The notes: generated from the sequence alone by a model not told the origin. A stretch of DNA of 39,439 nucleotides from Zygnema circumcarinatum (GCA_037447605.1 CM074804.1:8339454-8378892), one strand, 5' to 3'. Shown: positions 22,066-34,719, counted from the first letter of the stretch. A program made the numbers and translations.

Positions 22066-25000
22066 TCATAGGTAGAAGTTGGGAGTGAAGAAGAGGGAGG
22101 GAAATGTCCCTGCGCTGTTTGGCAGCAGCATGAGCACGCTCCCTCCCAGCAGTATCCAGCCGAGCACTGTCCTCCCCCGCCCGAGGGGCTCCACCTCCTG
22201 CAGGGCGGGCATCTCCTGCCCGTTGCGGAAGAAGAGGAGGACAAAGCCGGCAGTGAGAGAGAGCACGCTGCCACATATTCCTCCTATTCCCAAAAGAGTG
22301 GTCGATATGAAGGAGAGTCGCTTTGCTCTCCGGCGCCCAAAGAGAGCCTGCAGTCAACAAAAGCAGGCATTGATCAGCTTCTCAAAGTAGGACTCAGTTT
22401 TCTCAAACCCTGAAAGGTTGGGAGCTCCCTGTGGGGTGCTGGAATGTGAGAAATCGAAAGAGCTAAAGACACAGCCAGAACGATGTATGGCGTATGGTAA
22501 CCATGGTATGTGGTCGTGTACATATATGTGATGAAACCATACCATGCATACGCATGTGGCTATGAGGAGCGCCTCTCTCTCACCTGTGCTAGTCGGCCTC
22601 CCTCCAACTGTCCTGCTGGAATGAGATTGAGAGCTGTCATGACAAGTCCCATTAGGCCTGCGAATGCGAGTGGGTTGACGGGAACTCCGACTCCCTCTAC
22701 AGCGTGAGGGAGAACATTGCCGAGCTCGTCTTGATATGGGCCGATAACATACTGAATGAAGGATAGAAGCAGGTTCGGTTGGAAAAAACTTGGCTCCACA
22801 TAGCTGCAACAATCAAGTAAAAGCAAGTGTGAATGGACTAAAATTCTAGAAAAATGCAAGCCTCAGCATCGGTCCCTTAAGCTTTGCTCAGCAGGTAAGA
22901 CTAACTAAACACATGAAAGGGTGGGAATTGAGAATGCAGCGCAATGCTGTATCGGAAGAGATCTGGGAACCCCCTTGGAACTGTGTCACATTCCCTTAAG
23001 CTTATAGCAACATACAAACGAACGAATGATTCAGTTCACGGTGACTTAAACTTCATAATTGGTCGTGAATTATTAGAAGTAGAATACCCTAAGCCATATA
23101 TAAGAAAAAATTTACAAACTAGAAAGATTAATCCATTCTGCCCACATCCATAGCGGGTATCAACTCATCAACTTACAGAGGATTTGGTCCCCCATTGACT
23201 CCCCCATCCCCTAAGAAGGCGAGGATTGCCAACACGAGTCCCGTGACTCCACTTCCAACGGCTCGAGCCGCCGCAATGTCAAAAAGAGCTTTAGTGCTGG
23301 GAAGGACCGATTCAAGCCTTGTGGCGACTCCCAGGCAGCCCAACCCTCCCGAGGGGAGGAAAAAAGGAGGGCTTAATTTCACCCCATATCTCTCAGCCAT
23401 GGTTCGCTGAAAGATCTGCATTCAAAAGTATGGCAGTAAAGAGACCAAAATGCTCTAAGAAGAGGGGGGAGGAGGACTGGGGAAAGGTCTCCCTTTATTC
23501 CCAAAATAAGGAAAGGAAAGCTGTGGAGAGGAGTAGTGGGAGAGGAATACTAAGGCTAAGTTCAGAGAGAGGACTTCAAAGGACCCATCTCATGGTGGAC
23601 CCATCTCTCAACGAACTCCAAAGGGGAAACATGACTACATATTGGACAGAGGAGAGGAGGAGAAGGAGGAGTTCTGACCTCTCCCACTCCGAGTACGATT
23701 CCGATTCCGAGTCCGAGAGGGAGACTGTGCTCCACAAAGCTTCCAGTATTGAGAGGATCCAAATTCACTCCGGCAAGGGACCCAACAGTGAAGATTGTTG
23801 CAGCTCCCGTTACGGCTACTAGGGGCCACCTCGCAATGCCACTCATTCTCGTAGTAAAGAGACGAGCTTCAACATCAGCTAAAGGCTGAACGACACAGAC
23901 CTGCACAAAAGGGTCGAATGTCTGCTGCTTATTAGGGAGGAGAAAGTTGGTTTCTATGTATGGATTTCTATGTGTGCCCCCTCCTCTCACGCAGTCTTTC
24001 TTGGCAACCCCCCCACCTCTATCTCTTTCTCTTTCTCTTTCTCTCTCTCACATTGATGTGAAGCATAAGATCAGAGAACGCAGGCCTCTTGCAATGGCCC
24101 AACTGGTTACAAAAAGTAGCTCACATAGAAATACCTGCAATTCAGTCAACCTCCGTTCTGATTTGCTCCCAAATGCAGTCACTCTCAAGATCAGAAGAAT
24201 TTCCTTACTAATCCAGCCAAGAAAAAGGGGGCCCTTAGACGAGAAAATTCCAAGTGGAATTTCACCTGTTGATCGGTGATCTCGTCACGTAAGAAGAAGG
24301 CGAGAATTGGCACCCCTGCCTTCTCCTGCAACTTAGCCTGAAGCCGAGGAATAACTTCACTTATGGGCCCACGAAGGTTGCCTTCAAATAGGGCTCCGTT
24401 TCCATAGCTCCGAGAGCTGGTCGGCCAGAAGTCAGTGTACGAAAAGCACTCTCGCAGCTGTGCATATCGGAGAGAGGGAGAGGGAGAGGGAGAGGGGGAA
24501 AAAAAAACCCATTACACAATTTTACATCGCCTTGTCACTTAATTTCTTGCTTGAAAATTCGTAAATTCTAACTCAAATCTTTTCGAGGAAAGCGAGAAGG
24601 AGCAGGTCGACCCTCTCATGTTTTATTAACACAAAAATGAAATAGAATTGCGTGTACTTGTGATCTCTACTCACTGCTGCTACGTCGAGATTATCAATGT
24701 CTTGAAGCTCCTCCTGGCGAGAAATAAAGGACCCGTCCATCGCCCTCCCAGCTTGCCGCATATTGAAAAAGAGACTCCCTAAAGGCCCCCTTCCAAATAA
24801 TCCCCTCCCACTGATCGCTCTATTTAGGGCCCTCTGCTGCCTCTCAACTTTGGCTTGAGCCTCTCTCAGCTCCCGAGCCAATAGAGCCGATCGCTCTTTC
24901 TCAGCCCGTAGAGAATCCTGCCAAAATTCCAACATTTGAGAGGCTTTGAGGGACCCAAGATTGCTTCATGAGATCGACAAGACATGGGAACATGACTAGG

Positions 25001-26144
25001 GGGGGGGGGGGTCAGACTTGGTTTCCAGTTATGGAATTCGAGTTTGCTTAATACTTAATACTAGGCATTGTTACTATACATGGTCAGAATCGGTAGCAAA
25101 CAGATTCGGATTCCATAGACATATACCTTTGCAGCTACAGATATCCATCCATGCTGACCTGAAAATTAGCCTTCTCATCGGCGCTCTTTGCTTCATCAAA
25201 CGGTTGTCCCTCCGAAAGGTTCTCGACATTAGACTCCAAAGGAAGATCATCCCCAGGGAGAGTGGTGCTGCTCTGAGGAGACCTAAGGTCCACCTTCCTC
25301 CCCTTCTGGTTATCCGATTTTGTTTCTTCGCCTTTGTTTGAGGCCTGCACTGTCACTGTTCTTGAAGGGCCAGAACTCGAATACAGAAGGGCAGGGAATC
25401 TGCAAGTTGCATTGTCACATGCCCAAGTGGGTCCAAAAGTTGAAGACTTCACCTGAATCAACAGACAACCCAAGCAGGGGAAGGATAAGATAGAATGTTA
25501 TCTCCCATCCGCTCCTCTTCCTATCTCTCTCTCACTCTCTCCCCTTTACCTTCTCCCCACCTCACTTCTCTCCCCTCTACCCTCTCTCCACCTCACTTCT
25601 CGCCATCTCCCCCACCCTCCTCCATTCCTCTCTCTCTCTCCCCCTCCCTCCCTTCCCCTCTCCCCCTTCTCTCTCCTCTACCCTCTCCCCTCCCAACTTT
25701 TCTCGCTTTTCGCAACCCCCCCCCCTCCCTTTTCTCTCTCTCTCTCCCTCCCTTCCCCCCGCCCCCCTCCACCCCCGATGGCTAATTCTTACTACTCTTC
25801 GGAAATGCCTCGTCTTTTCAGATTGACCTCCATCTCTTTACAGTCTACACTGTTAGCTTGCTTTGGGCTCGTCTAATTTTCATATCTCACTCTCATGAAG
25901 GGAGAGTCTCCCTCTCTCATCGTTCCACCCCTCTATTATGAGCAAGAAGTTTTTTATCGCATTCACCTTTGAGGTAATCAAGCAAGTAACCCCTCTCTTC
26001 CTGCTATAATAATGCAGTCAATTCTACCTGCAAGAATTGAGAATGCAGCCGAGAATGGTGCTGCTTCTCAGGACCCCCACTTGCCAAAGAAGCGAAAGAA
26101 TCTGTCCTTAAGTAGGAACTCGGCTGAAACGCAATTGCAGCCAT
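22066..26144 (-). CDS. EGY3: EGY3-like plastid S2P-family intramembrane pseudoprotease
   Basis: Eight exons (26144-26028, 25452-25159, 24917-24675, 24457-24266, 23900-23679, 23415-23177, 22803-22584, 22347-22066) give 602 aa with matching phases; Arabidopsis EGY3 is about 573 aa. Exon 1 is a Ser/Ala-rich transit-peptide start ([20 protein letters not shown]). Residues about 138-175 form a charged coiled coil. [11 protein letters not shown] is the conserved EGY pre-membrane motif. Membrane segments follow, with [43 protein letters not shown] and [20 protein letters not shown]. Where active EGY1/EGY2 carry HExxH, this protein has GVGEIFQ, so both zinc histidines are absent. The later motif is LEGG. 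EGY3 in Arabidopsis is a thylakoid protein linked to heat and oxidative stress; that is family knowledge. Confidence 0.93.
25500..25780. repeat. CT/CCCT-rich tract in EGY3-like intron 1
   Basis: Pyrimidine-rich low-complexity sequence on the + strand, hence purine-rich in the sense orientation of the EGY3-like gene. It fills most of the 575-bp intron between 26028 and 25452. Confidence 0.8.
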
Positions 26145-26985
26145 TCAGATCCTCTGCGATTGATATTATCCTTTATTCTTTATAAAAGCGTCTGCAACCA
26201 AATCAGGATGCTTACATGTGAGCAAGATGAGCAAGATGGGATGGGGAAAGGAAGCCACTTTTCCGCAAGGAGCCAGACATATAATCATGTAGCAATAACA
26301 AAAAGGAGCATAAAGTCAGCCACCAATACAATTCAGAGCTTATTAATAAGAGCACGATGTGATTGTAGGCAAAGCCTGTATGAGTTCATCAAACCAAGTT
26401 GAATGGATAGACGGTGTCAGTTGGGAAAAAAAAGGCCCCAAAACAATGCAGGCACTCGCACTTGCTAAGCGTTTCTTGGGCTGTTCATGATACTTAGAAG
26501 CCCTCTCTGCATTTGCTGATGCATTCATGCGGTTATGCAAGAAACTGGCTTGACATAATTGAGAAATTTTCGAAAATTGAGTCATAAATATACGCTCGAA
26601 TTGTGAAAGAAACATTTCTTCAAAAGTAACATCACTTCAAAAGAAATGCTTGAAAAAAAATGCTTTGCTCGTCAAATTCAGCCCGCAAAGGCCGAACTTG
26701 AGTGCAACCAACGAGCTGTCTGCAGGCCTCATTATGCTTAAACTTAATTTAAAGACGAAACTGGTCTGGCTTCGTAAAGAAGAGGTTAATGGGCAGTTGT
26801 TAGTTGCAAGCCAAAACATGTTCATTAAAGATGACGAAATGTGAATGTTTCTTGCTGTGAGTGCTTGAATTCGCACTAACTGCAATATTTTTTGGAGCAG
26901 TATTCAACAAAGTTGAAGAAGCGCTTCTGAATTCATACGAGAATTAGGAATTAATTTACTCTTAAAACCTTCACAAGCAGCTTAC

Positions 26986-26988
<3 letters not shown>

Positions 26989-27034
<46 letters not shown>

Positions 27035-27045
27035 GAAAGAGAAAG
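26989..27045. repeat. (GA)n microsatellite
   Basis: Nearly pure GA run with GGGA and GATAGAAA interruptions at the end. It lies about 75 bp left of the pogo-like MITE. Confidence 0.85.
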
Positions 27046-27121
27046 TGACGAGGCAGGGAACAAGGCAGGGATCCACCATGCGGCTTTGTTCAAGGATCAA
27101 GTTCAATTGTTCAATACTGTA

Positions 27122-27614
27122 CAGTCTAATCACGTTATAGTGACTGTGTCGGTCCCCACATATTTGTGTCACTATATCGGTAATGACCCGTTTGTCATTT
27201 CACATTTATAGTAACTATGTTATTACATATGTTTTTGCGGTGTATCCGTACGACTTTGATACCGTACATTGTACTTTATGGGCAGTCGTCACGTGGGTAG
27301 GTGTGTACGAACCCTAGTGAGCATGTGTACGGACAAGCTGATATGTACGGCAAGTCAAGTTAAGTCGATATCTGACGATATTAGTCGATAATGTGTACGG
27401 TCGTAATATATTTGTAACGCATATTCCAATACGTGGGTGGATAATATCGACATTTTGAATATATAGTAACAATCAGGGTTTTTCAACGTCATTATATCCG
27501 TAATGGCGTCACTACCGGCGCAGGATCGGCAGTGGTGCAATTCCGTTCCCGGAAAAAGAGTCAGTATATCCCTGCTGTTCTTATAAACAGTGTCACTATA
27601 ACGTGATTAGACTG
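27122..27614. mobile_element. Pogo-like (Tc1/mariner superfamily) MITE, non-autonomous
   Basis: Perfect 23-bp terminal inverted repeats: 27122-27144 begins CAGTCTAATCACGTTATAG, and 27592-27614 is its exact reverse complement. Both ends are flanked by TA (27120-27121 and 27615-27616), the target duplication of Tc1/mariner elements. CAGT termini are typical of pogo/Emigrant-type elements. The 493-bp body has no long open frame, so it would need a transposase supplied elsewhere. Perfect inverted repeats suggest recent insertion. The body holds CCGTAC at 27246 and 27262 and GTACGG at 27327, 27345 and 27395. Confidence 0.88.
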
Positions 27615-27932
27615 TACTGTAGTTCAGGCCTTTCAAGGAATCCTGCAAAAAATATCTTTGAAGTGAATCTGCCCGAGATCCACAGCGCATGTTCAACCAA
27701 GAGGAGGTGGATCTGGACATTTTTTCTGATCCAGATCAACGACAAGAGCACGTGGTCCTGTCACGTCACTTTCCATGGGCCAATCCGCGTCAGACACGTG
27801 TCGAAACTAGTCTTTGTACGGTACTGTACCATTCTTCCACATAATTGTACGGACTACCGTTGTTTTGGCGGTCGGCTCTTCGTGGTTCTCTATCTCGGTT
27901 TTTGGGCCATATACATTTTTACCGTAGATGGC

Positions 27933-27973
27933 AAATGTACAGGGACAAAGTCGACATGGGGAACCACGAGGAA
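27933..27973 (+). repeat. Dispersed repeat, copy B
   Basis: Matches 9225-9265 at about 33 of 41 positions, sharing an intact CATGGGGAACCACGA core. It lies in the same orientation as copy A and opposite to copy C. Confidence 0.5.
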
Positions 27974-28071
27974 CCAATCAGTCACAGAGGACCCAAAGAC
28001 CATAGAAAAACATTATGAACTCGTTGACTTTCTTTCTTCCTTTCATTTTTTCTTTCTTTCACTGCCATTTT

Positions 28072-28102
28072 CCATGTACATTTGATGGCCTCGCCATCGT
28101 GA
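28072..28102 (-). repeat. Dispersed repeat, copy C (inverted)
   Basis: The reverse complement begins CACGATGGCGAGGCCATCAA and matches the start of copy A (9208-9238) at about 26 of 30. With copy B it could mark opposed ends of a roughly 170-bp element; this is inference. Confidence 0.45.
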
Positions 28103-28712
28103 GATCAATGCCATTTCCTTCTACCTCATTTTCCCTTTCTTTCGGTACAGGAAAGAGATCGAGTGGCTGGTGGCGTGGTCGCTGGCAGAGCAGAGGTCCA
28201 AACATCCAAACATTTGGCATTTGAGAGCAGGCGCTGAAGTGAAGTTGCAGCTTAAGCATTGGAGAATTGCGGGCGAAGGTGAAGAGACGGCTCCTTTGAA
28301 GAACATCGCACGCTACCAGTCACAGGACAGACCACACCATGGGAAGTTTGAAATTGAGGCTGAGAATGATATTCACGCTTTTTTTTTTTTTCATTAAAAT
28401 AGTAAAGACTTTAAACAGAGTATGTACATTTGAGTGAAAGCAAAAGCAAATCAGAGCGACAAAAAACATGGTAACGCGAAAAAAGAAACATATCCACGCC
28501 CTCTCCCCCTCCCGTCTCAACACACAAAATATCGCCATTATTCACTCACTACAGCACCCCACTTTGAGAAGCTCTTTCCTGACAAAATCCCCTCCTTCCT
28601 CTCCCTCCTTCCTCGCCCTCTCCCTCTCTCTCTCACTTTCTAAAGCTAAAACATTCTCGACAGCGTTCTTCACACTCCATGCGTGGCCCCTTATGCATAA
28701 ATAATTCGTCCC

Positions 28713-31015
28713 TTAACGGTCGGGCGAAAGCAGGCGTTCGATTTCCTCCAGCGAGCGGCCCTTGGTCTCTATGATAAACCCTTGCGTGAAGGCTACCGCC
28801 ACAACGCACACCGCGGCAAAGCACGAATACAGTACGGGCACTCCCCACAGCTTGAGCAGTGGCAAGAACGTGAGTCCTATAAGGAAATTAAACACCTGCG
28901 CCATGAACAAGCCTCGCCTGCATGTCAGTTCTTCTTCACTCTCCCCCTTACCCCTCTCCTCTTCTTTCTCCTCCTCCTCCTCCTCCTCCTCCTCCCCATT
29001 TGTCTCCTCCTTTCCTTTCCCTCTCTCGCCCTTTCCCTCTCCGTATCCCTCTGTCACTCTCCTTTTTCTTTCCCTAACAGGTCTCCTCCAAACTAGCCTT
29101 CAGTTCCTCTAAGATCCTCCTCCACGTATGTCACAAGTCCTCATGCAGCATTCTCTCAATCATTCTATCAATTATCCTTAATTCCGCTTGCAATCCTCCT
29201 CCAAACTTCACTACGTTTTTCCTCAATCATGACATTGAAAACAACAAATTACAATAGAATGTTTCGATATGAAATTACTTGCAGCTGATCTATACCCACA
29301 TTGCGAAGCTGTGGTTTGAAGGTCAGTTTATGGCTCTCCTTCCTGAAAGATGTCCATTAAGAGACTATCACCCAACAATCTATGGACAAAAACCGTCATA
29401 CCATCGTAGCGGTGCTTACCCAATGGACACACATGGACACAGCCATGGCTTTTGCTCTTATTCGACTTGGAAAGATTTCAGGAAGAAGCAACGCCGGCAC
29501 AGGACCCGCTCCCATAGTGAATGCTACCACATACCTGTACAAGGGAAAAAAAGATTAGTGCGGCAAAACGAAAGAGGAGATAAAGGGGAGGGAGAGGCTG
29601 CCAGCAAGCAGTTTAGAATCGACTGCGCAGCATTTTAAAATAAGCTTTATGGCCGCAATTTGTAGTCTTCCAGACGAAGAACTCTCTCACTCTCTCGCTG
29701 TTACATTCTAAGCGAGGACGCGAGAGGGGAGCCGCATTAGGGCACTTACGCAAGCGTTCCTGTAACCGACACGGCAGGTGCTATTGCCTGGAGTGAGGGC
29801 AGAGCTTGAACCACAGCTTGGATTGCCATAGAGAGAGCCTGCGCCCCCGACCCAGGTACTATAGCTTAATAAACGAAGCTAAATCTGAAACGCCTGTAGA
29901 AATAAAAGTATCTAACACAATGGTGGCCCGTCAGAGGGCCATAGAAGAAGATTTAGATCCAGCCTATTTCACAACATGTCATCGGTCATGACAGGGCCAA
30001 TAGGGTCATGAGGCCCTATTTCTCAGTCATATTCTTGAGCCTATTGTGCTCCCGGAACAGGCTAAGCAATCATTCTCTTACAAATACAATATGCTGAAAA
30101 CTGAAACTGGAAAAACCGGAAGCATGTGCACGTTTCTACAGTTAATATATATATGGGGAACTTGCTTACCATGCCAGCATAGCTCCACGACATCAGCTTT
30201 TTGCGGCCCAAGCGGTCCATCAGCAGAGTTGAAAGCAGCGCAGCTGAAGGCCAAACCCGAAGTAATAACCAGAGATTATATGGGAGAGGAAGGGAGGGAG
30301 GGCGGGATTAGGGAATCGCGTGCTCAACTGAAAAAGAGGTAAACCGCACATGCCTATTACGAAAACAACCGAACTCTCGAGGGAAAAAGAGGTAAACCGC
30401 ACATGCCTATTACGAAAACAACCGAACTCTCGAGGGAAAAAGAGGTAAACCGCACATGCCTATTACGAAAACAACCGAACTCTCGAGGGCTGCTTAGAAA
30501 CCTACCTAGCAGATTGACGATGCCCATGACAGTGGACGCTGCCATGTCGGACTTGATGCCTGCATTGTTGAAGATCGTCGACGAGAAGTAGAAAATTGCA
30601 TTAATGCCCGCCAGCTGCTGCAGGCCGAAAACCGCCGCACCAATAGCTACCACTGCAAATTACAAAACCCTTCTTCATCCGTAAGAAGTTTAAGTCGATG
30701 ACAAAGCCAAGAATCAAGACTCCTGCGAAAAAAACTGGCCACGACAGCTATACGTAAAGAACAGGCTCGTCTTTGGCACCTTTAATGTAACGTTGGCTGA
30801 GTAGATCTCGCCACCGAACTTCCTTCCCATCTTCTTCGGAGCTGCCTCCTCTGAGGTCAAAAATAGCCGACTTCACTTGGCTGGCACCCCACAATCTCTC
30901 CACTGCCCTCTCTGCCTCATTCCATTGACCTTTCTGCCACCCCCAAAAAGCAGCGCAAGTTGAGTGGAACGGGAGAGAAGGAGAACTAAACAACTAGAAG
31001 AAGTAAAGAACAAGC

Positions 31016-31092
<77 letters not shown>

Positions 31093-33899
31093 AGAGAGAG
31101 AGAAATACTTTCCTCATCATGCAGAGTTCAACAATCCAGCATGCATAAGGTTGAGTCTGTGTTTGTTCGCCCCCTTTCCTTAATATGTAAGCTTGCTTTT
31201 AGTAATTGAAGTAAAGGAGTGTGATAGCGTTACCTTCGCAAGCCAGCGTGGACTCTCAGAGCAGAATTCCATGCCTAATATAAGCAAGGCAGCCGGCACC
31301 GTAGCAAACCAAAAGCAAGCCCTCCACCTGCATCATGTTTGCAGAATGAGCAGCACGCAGACAACTAAATGACAAATCCGGATTGGTGGGCCCTTCATAT
31401 GAGGATTTTGACAGGATTTCTTGAGTAAAATAAGACGTACTGCATGCATTTAGCGAGATTTTAGTGAAACCGACCAGCCAGCGATGTACGGTAGAGGAAG
31501 GCTGGCAATAAGGGCGAGCAAAATTCCGAAGCATGTAGAGACTTGTGATAAGCAGCCAAAAGTTCCGCGTTGGGCAGTAGGAGAAATCTGCATATTAAAC
31601 ACACCAACTCGATATTAAGTTCTTCAAGTCAAACCACTTTTGTTTGCGAAAACTTTGAACTTGCATAAGACTGTGCAATTCACTTCTCTGGAAAAAGACA
31701 ACGTCAAAGTGCTCTCAGACAATGTTGTAATTCAGCATAGCAGCCGTTTTGCAAACTAAACGGCTGAGAAGAATTGTAGACGGGAATAGAGCTTTGGTCC
31801 TGTCCTCAGTTAAACTCAGTCCTTACTATAGTGATTCGTCTGAAATGCAAACCACTCACTTCTGAGACGTAGAGCGCCATAACCGGAATTGAGAGGCCGA
31901 GTCCCGCACCACATAGACACCTTCCCGCAAGCATGGGCCATGCCGAGCCTGCCATTGCACTGCCCACAAGAAACACAAACACGTGAGAGAGGCAGGGTGG
32001 GGGAGAGAGGGAGCGCGAGGGGGAGGGGAGTGGAGCGAGGAGGTGAAGGAGGAGGAGCGAGGCAAATAGAAACAAAAGAGATAGGCAATTGTTTGAGTTA
32101 TTGCAGCTTTGAGACTGGTGCTGTATTGACAAGCTACCTCAGGAGCGTTCCGGCGAGTATGGGAAGAGCGGAGAGCTGCAACGACCTTCGCCTTCCGAGG
32201 CCATCAGCGACAGTGCTGCTAATGCAGCATCCAAAGAAAGCTCCAAACAGAAAGATGCTGACAACAAGTCCTGCGTTCCCCCGTAAAATGAAAAATGAAG
32301 AGGAGATATGAGGAAACCGAACAACAGCTAAGGCCATACAATTCGACAATCTATTGCTACTTGCAGCACATAAGTCTCATCAACATTGCCAGGAACTCCT
32401 CTCGCGGTGTGCAGCTAATGAATGACCACTGAAGTGAGAATTCCGTGTCCGTTCAAGAGGTGCAGGCGGCTAATCACCTTGAAGCAAAGCATTTCCAGCA
32501 AAGCCGAGATCTCGAGCAATGTATCCCAGAGGCCCGTTAACGATTCTGCCAGAAATACAAACGAAGACAGTTTCATGAGCTTACACCTGGTTTTGCTATT
32601 ATCTATGGGACATCCCGGATAAGCGAAAGAAGCTACCCTGCGTTCACAACACTGCAGTACCTGTTGCAGAAGTCACACCTGCAGCTCGGACATTCAGCGA
32701 TTCTGTCACGTAGATATCCGCTTTTACGTTTCAATTTTTCTTATTTTGTAAGACATCGAGTGAGAAGACTTTACCAAATGTCCTGATTCGAAGGCTTACC
32801 CCATGTGATAACCAAATAATGCAGCTGCGATGCATGCGACCAAAATGTTTTGCAACGCCCGTGTCCATGGTGCGGTGGGAGCCCCAGAAATTTGAAGAGG
32901 CTGGTAATCCGCAGCCAAAGCTGCATTCACAAAAAAGGATGAAGAACCTTAAACCGCTTAGATTCATCCACCTTAAGACCGGTGGTAGTGTCGTTTAGGG
33001 AAAAGTAGTAAACTAAAATCTCACCTACGATTCTGCTACTGAGAGTGATCCAAGTTAGGCAGTCAAACACACTGATTTGGTGTAGGAAGAATAGAAGAGG
33101 CATTCCACCGGAAAACAAGCGCAAAAAACTGAGAAAGCTTTGAATTGTGCTCCGATCCGTACAGATAGTCGACAAGGACAAGCGAGATAAGAAACAACAA
33201 GCAAAAATAAGGAAGGAGAAGGCATGCACCTCCCGCTGCGACACTGTTGCCATGCCCTCCGACATACTCTACGTTTACTTGCTGTCCATTGAAGGATGGC
33301 GCCCGCCTGTACGCCCAGTGTTGTGATCCCGAGGGTGTGTTACCAGTCGGCATTTTCTTCTGTGAGGACTGGAAAATACAAACATCAATTCCTCATCAGA
33401 ATGCCACGGCCAAAGCTCCATAGGTTCGTTCACTCAAAAATGAGAATTCCAAAGATCAGTTGGACGAACAATGCGTTGGAGTCTCCAGCATCAAAGCCAC
33501 GAAAGTCCTCAAGCTCATAAACTTTCTATCAGGCGCAAAAACAAAAGCAGATATTGCCGACAAGGTGATGGAAAAAACAGGGTCCAAAACGTTTGTTCTT
33601 ACCACATGACTGCTACTATCATGATCCGACTTCATACAGCGCGTGGCAGATTGCCTTCCAAAAAGGGCTTGATCTCCACTAGTAAACAGCTGTATGCAGT
33701 CTGCTCCTTTGAGAGAGTGAGGGGATTTTAAAGCCCTCTTTGATGGGTATGCTCCTGCAAATGTAGCACCAGTAGATGAATTCTGTAAGTCGTGGGACTC
33801 TACTTGAGGTTCGATTTGCCCTGCCTTTTGAAATCTAAAAACTGAAGCCAATTTATTGACCTTATGCGCCCGTGCAGTTAAGAAATTCAATGCGTGCAA
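28713..33899 (-). CDS. pGlcT: Plastidic glucose transporter (pGlcT-type MFS sugar carrier)
   Basis: Fourteen exons: 33899-33603 (start tentative), 33368-33230, 32920-32800, 32545-32478, 32270-32138, 31959-31860, 31587-31475, 31327-31234, 30933-30780, 30652-30506, 30243-30170, 29838-29750, 29534-29420, 28895-28713; about 608 aa against about 546 in Arabidopsis. All phases match. Sugar-porter motifs: FGYHMGIVNGPLGYIARDLG (TM1 and loop), ADGLGRRR (loop 2-3), LAGRCLCGAGLGLSIP, ESPRWLAK (PESPRWL), FGLQQLAGINAIFYFSS (QQxxGINxxxYYS), MDRLGRKK, GAGPVPALLLPEIF, and the C-terminal ETKGRSLEEIE. The roughly 100-residue N-terminus is Ser/Arg-rich, as expected for a chloroplast transit peptide. The protein should sit in the plastid inner envelope and export glucose from starch breakdown. 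ATG 33899 is only the first in-frame start; the true start could be further in or in an upstream exon. Confidence 0.93.
28965..28993. repeat. (TCC)n microsatellite
   Basis: Run of CCT/TCC triplets in the last intron of the glucose transporter gene, near the terminal acceptor. It encodes a spurious Glu run if read through. Confidence 0.8.
30331..30489. repeat. Three exact tandem copies of a 53-bp unit
   Basis: Units at 30331-30383, 30384-30436 and 30437-30489, each beginning AAAAAGAGGTAAACCGCACA and ending ACTCTCGAGGG, with no differences seen. The array sits in the glucose-transporter intron (30505-30244), starting 16 nt inside the 5' splice site of exon 30652-30506. Identity of all copies implies recent expansion, gene conversion, or an assembly artefact. 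Confidence 0.93.
31016..31106. repeat. (AG)n microsatellite
   Basis: About 90 bp of AG repeats in the glucose-transporter intron between exons 31327-31234 and 30933-30780. On the sense strand it is a CT run within 85 nt of the 30933 acceptor and may act as an extended polypyrimidine tract. Confidence 0.9.
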
Positions 33900-34712
33900 T
33901 ATAGTAACGCAATTACTACAAAAGGATACAAAATATCACACAAAAAAGTCCTTCTCAACTTAATGTTTCGAGTCCTTTTTGGATCCTCGCATCTGAAACA
34001 TGACCTTCAGTCCAGAATTAAAAGGTAAGTTCACTTCGTTCGCCAGTCGTGAACAGACGAAGGATCATTATTCCTATCCTTATTCCTTATTCCTATGTTG
34101 AGATATGTCAAAACGTTCAAATCTCCATTGAATATCTCCACATTTCCATTTCCCATTAAACAAGGTAGATTCTTTTTTCATTTCAGACTCTACAAATTTG
34201 ACACGCCTACCGACGGTCTACGTGCAAGAAATGTACTGAAATATCCACCAAAGTTCAGTCTGTCACTACTCTCCTATCAGCTTCCTTGCCTGAAATGAAG
34301 GAGAGAAAGCGAGAAAGATTAAAGGATTGGAAGCTGTGATGAGTTCATGTTTTCAATGATAATTCTACAGGAGGAAAGTTCAAGCGTTTAACCAATCCAA
34401 TATAGACTTCGAACTCATTGCTACAAAAGAAATCGTGTCGAAGCAAACAACTACTTCGGTAAAGGACTCGGCAACCTGAATCGTAGGTCCTGACCAAATG
34501 ACTGCAGGTACTGAAATCAAATGGAAAGCAAACGCACCAACACAGCGAGACGATGAGATCGCGTGCTTGCATAAACAGGACCCTCCGTCATACACAGTGG
34601 TATTACGACGGTTTCTGAGACCCTTGGAAGTGGTAGAAAGGGAGTGAAGCCCGTCAGGCATAGGCCTAGCTACAGTCGCAGCACTCTCTGGCAACATTCC
34701 AACTGATGATGA

Positions 34713-34719
<7 letters not shown>

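Larger units (their letters stand above)
26145..28712. other. Intergenic region: EGY3-like promoter side and glucose-transporter 3' side
   Basis: About 2.6 kb. Contains the presumed EGY3-like upstream region, a (GA)n tract at 26989-27045, the pogo-like MITE at 27122-27614, two dispersed-repeat copies in opposite orientation (27933-27973, 28072-28102), a short hairpin near 27712-27740 (GATCTGGA/TCCAGATC), and a CT-rich run at about 28590-28640 close to the glucose-transporter stop. No protein-coding exon is supported. Confidence 0.5.
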
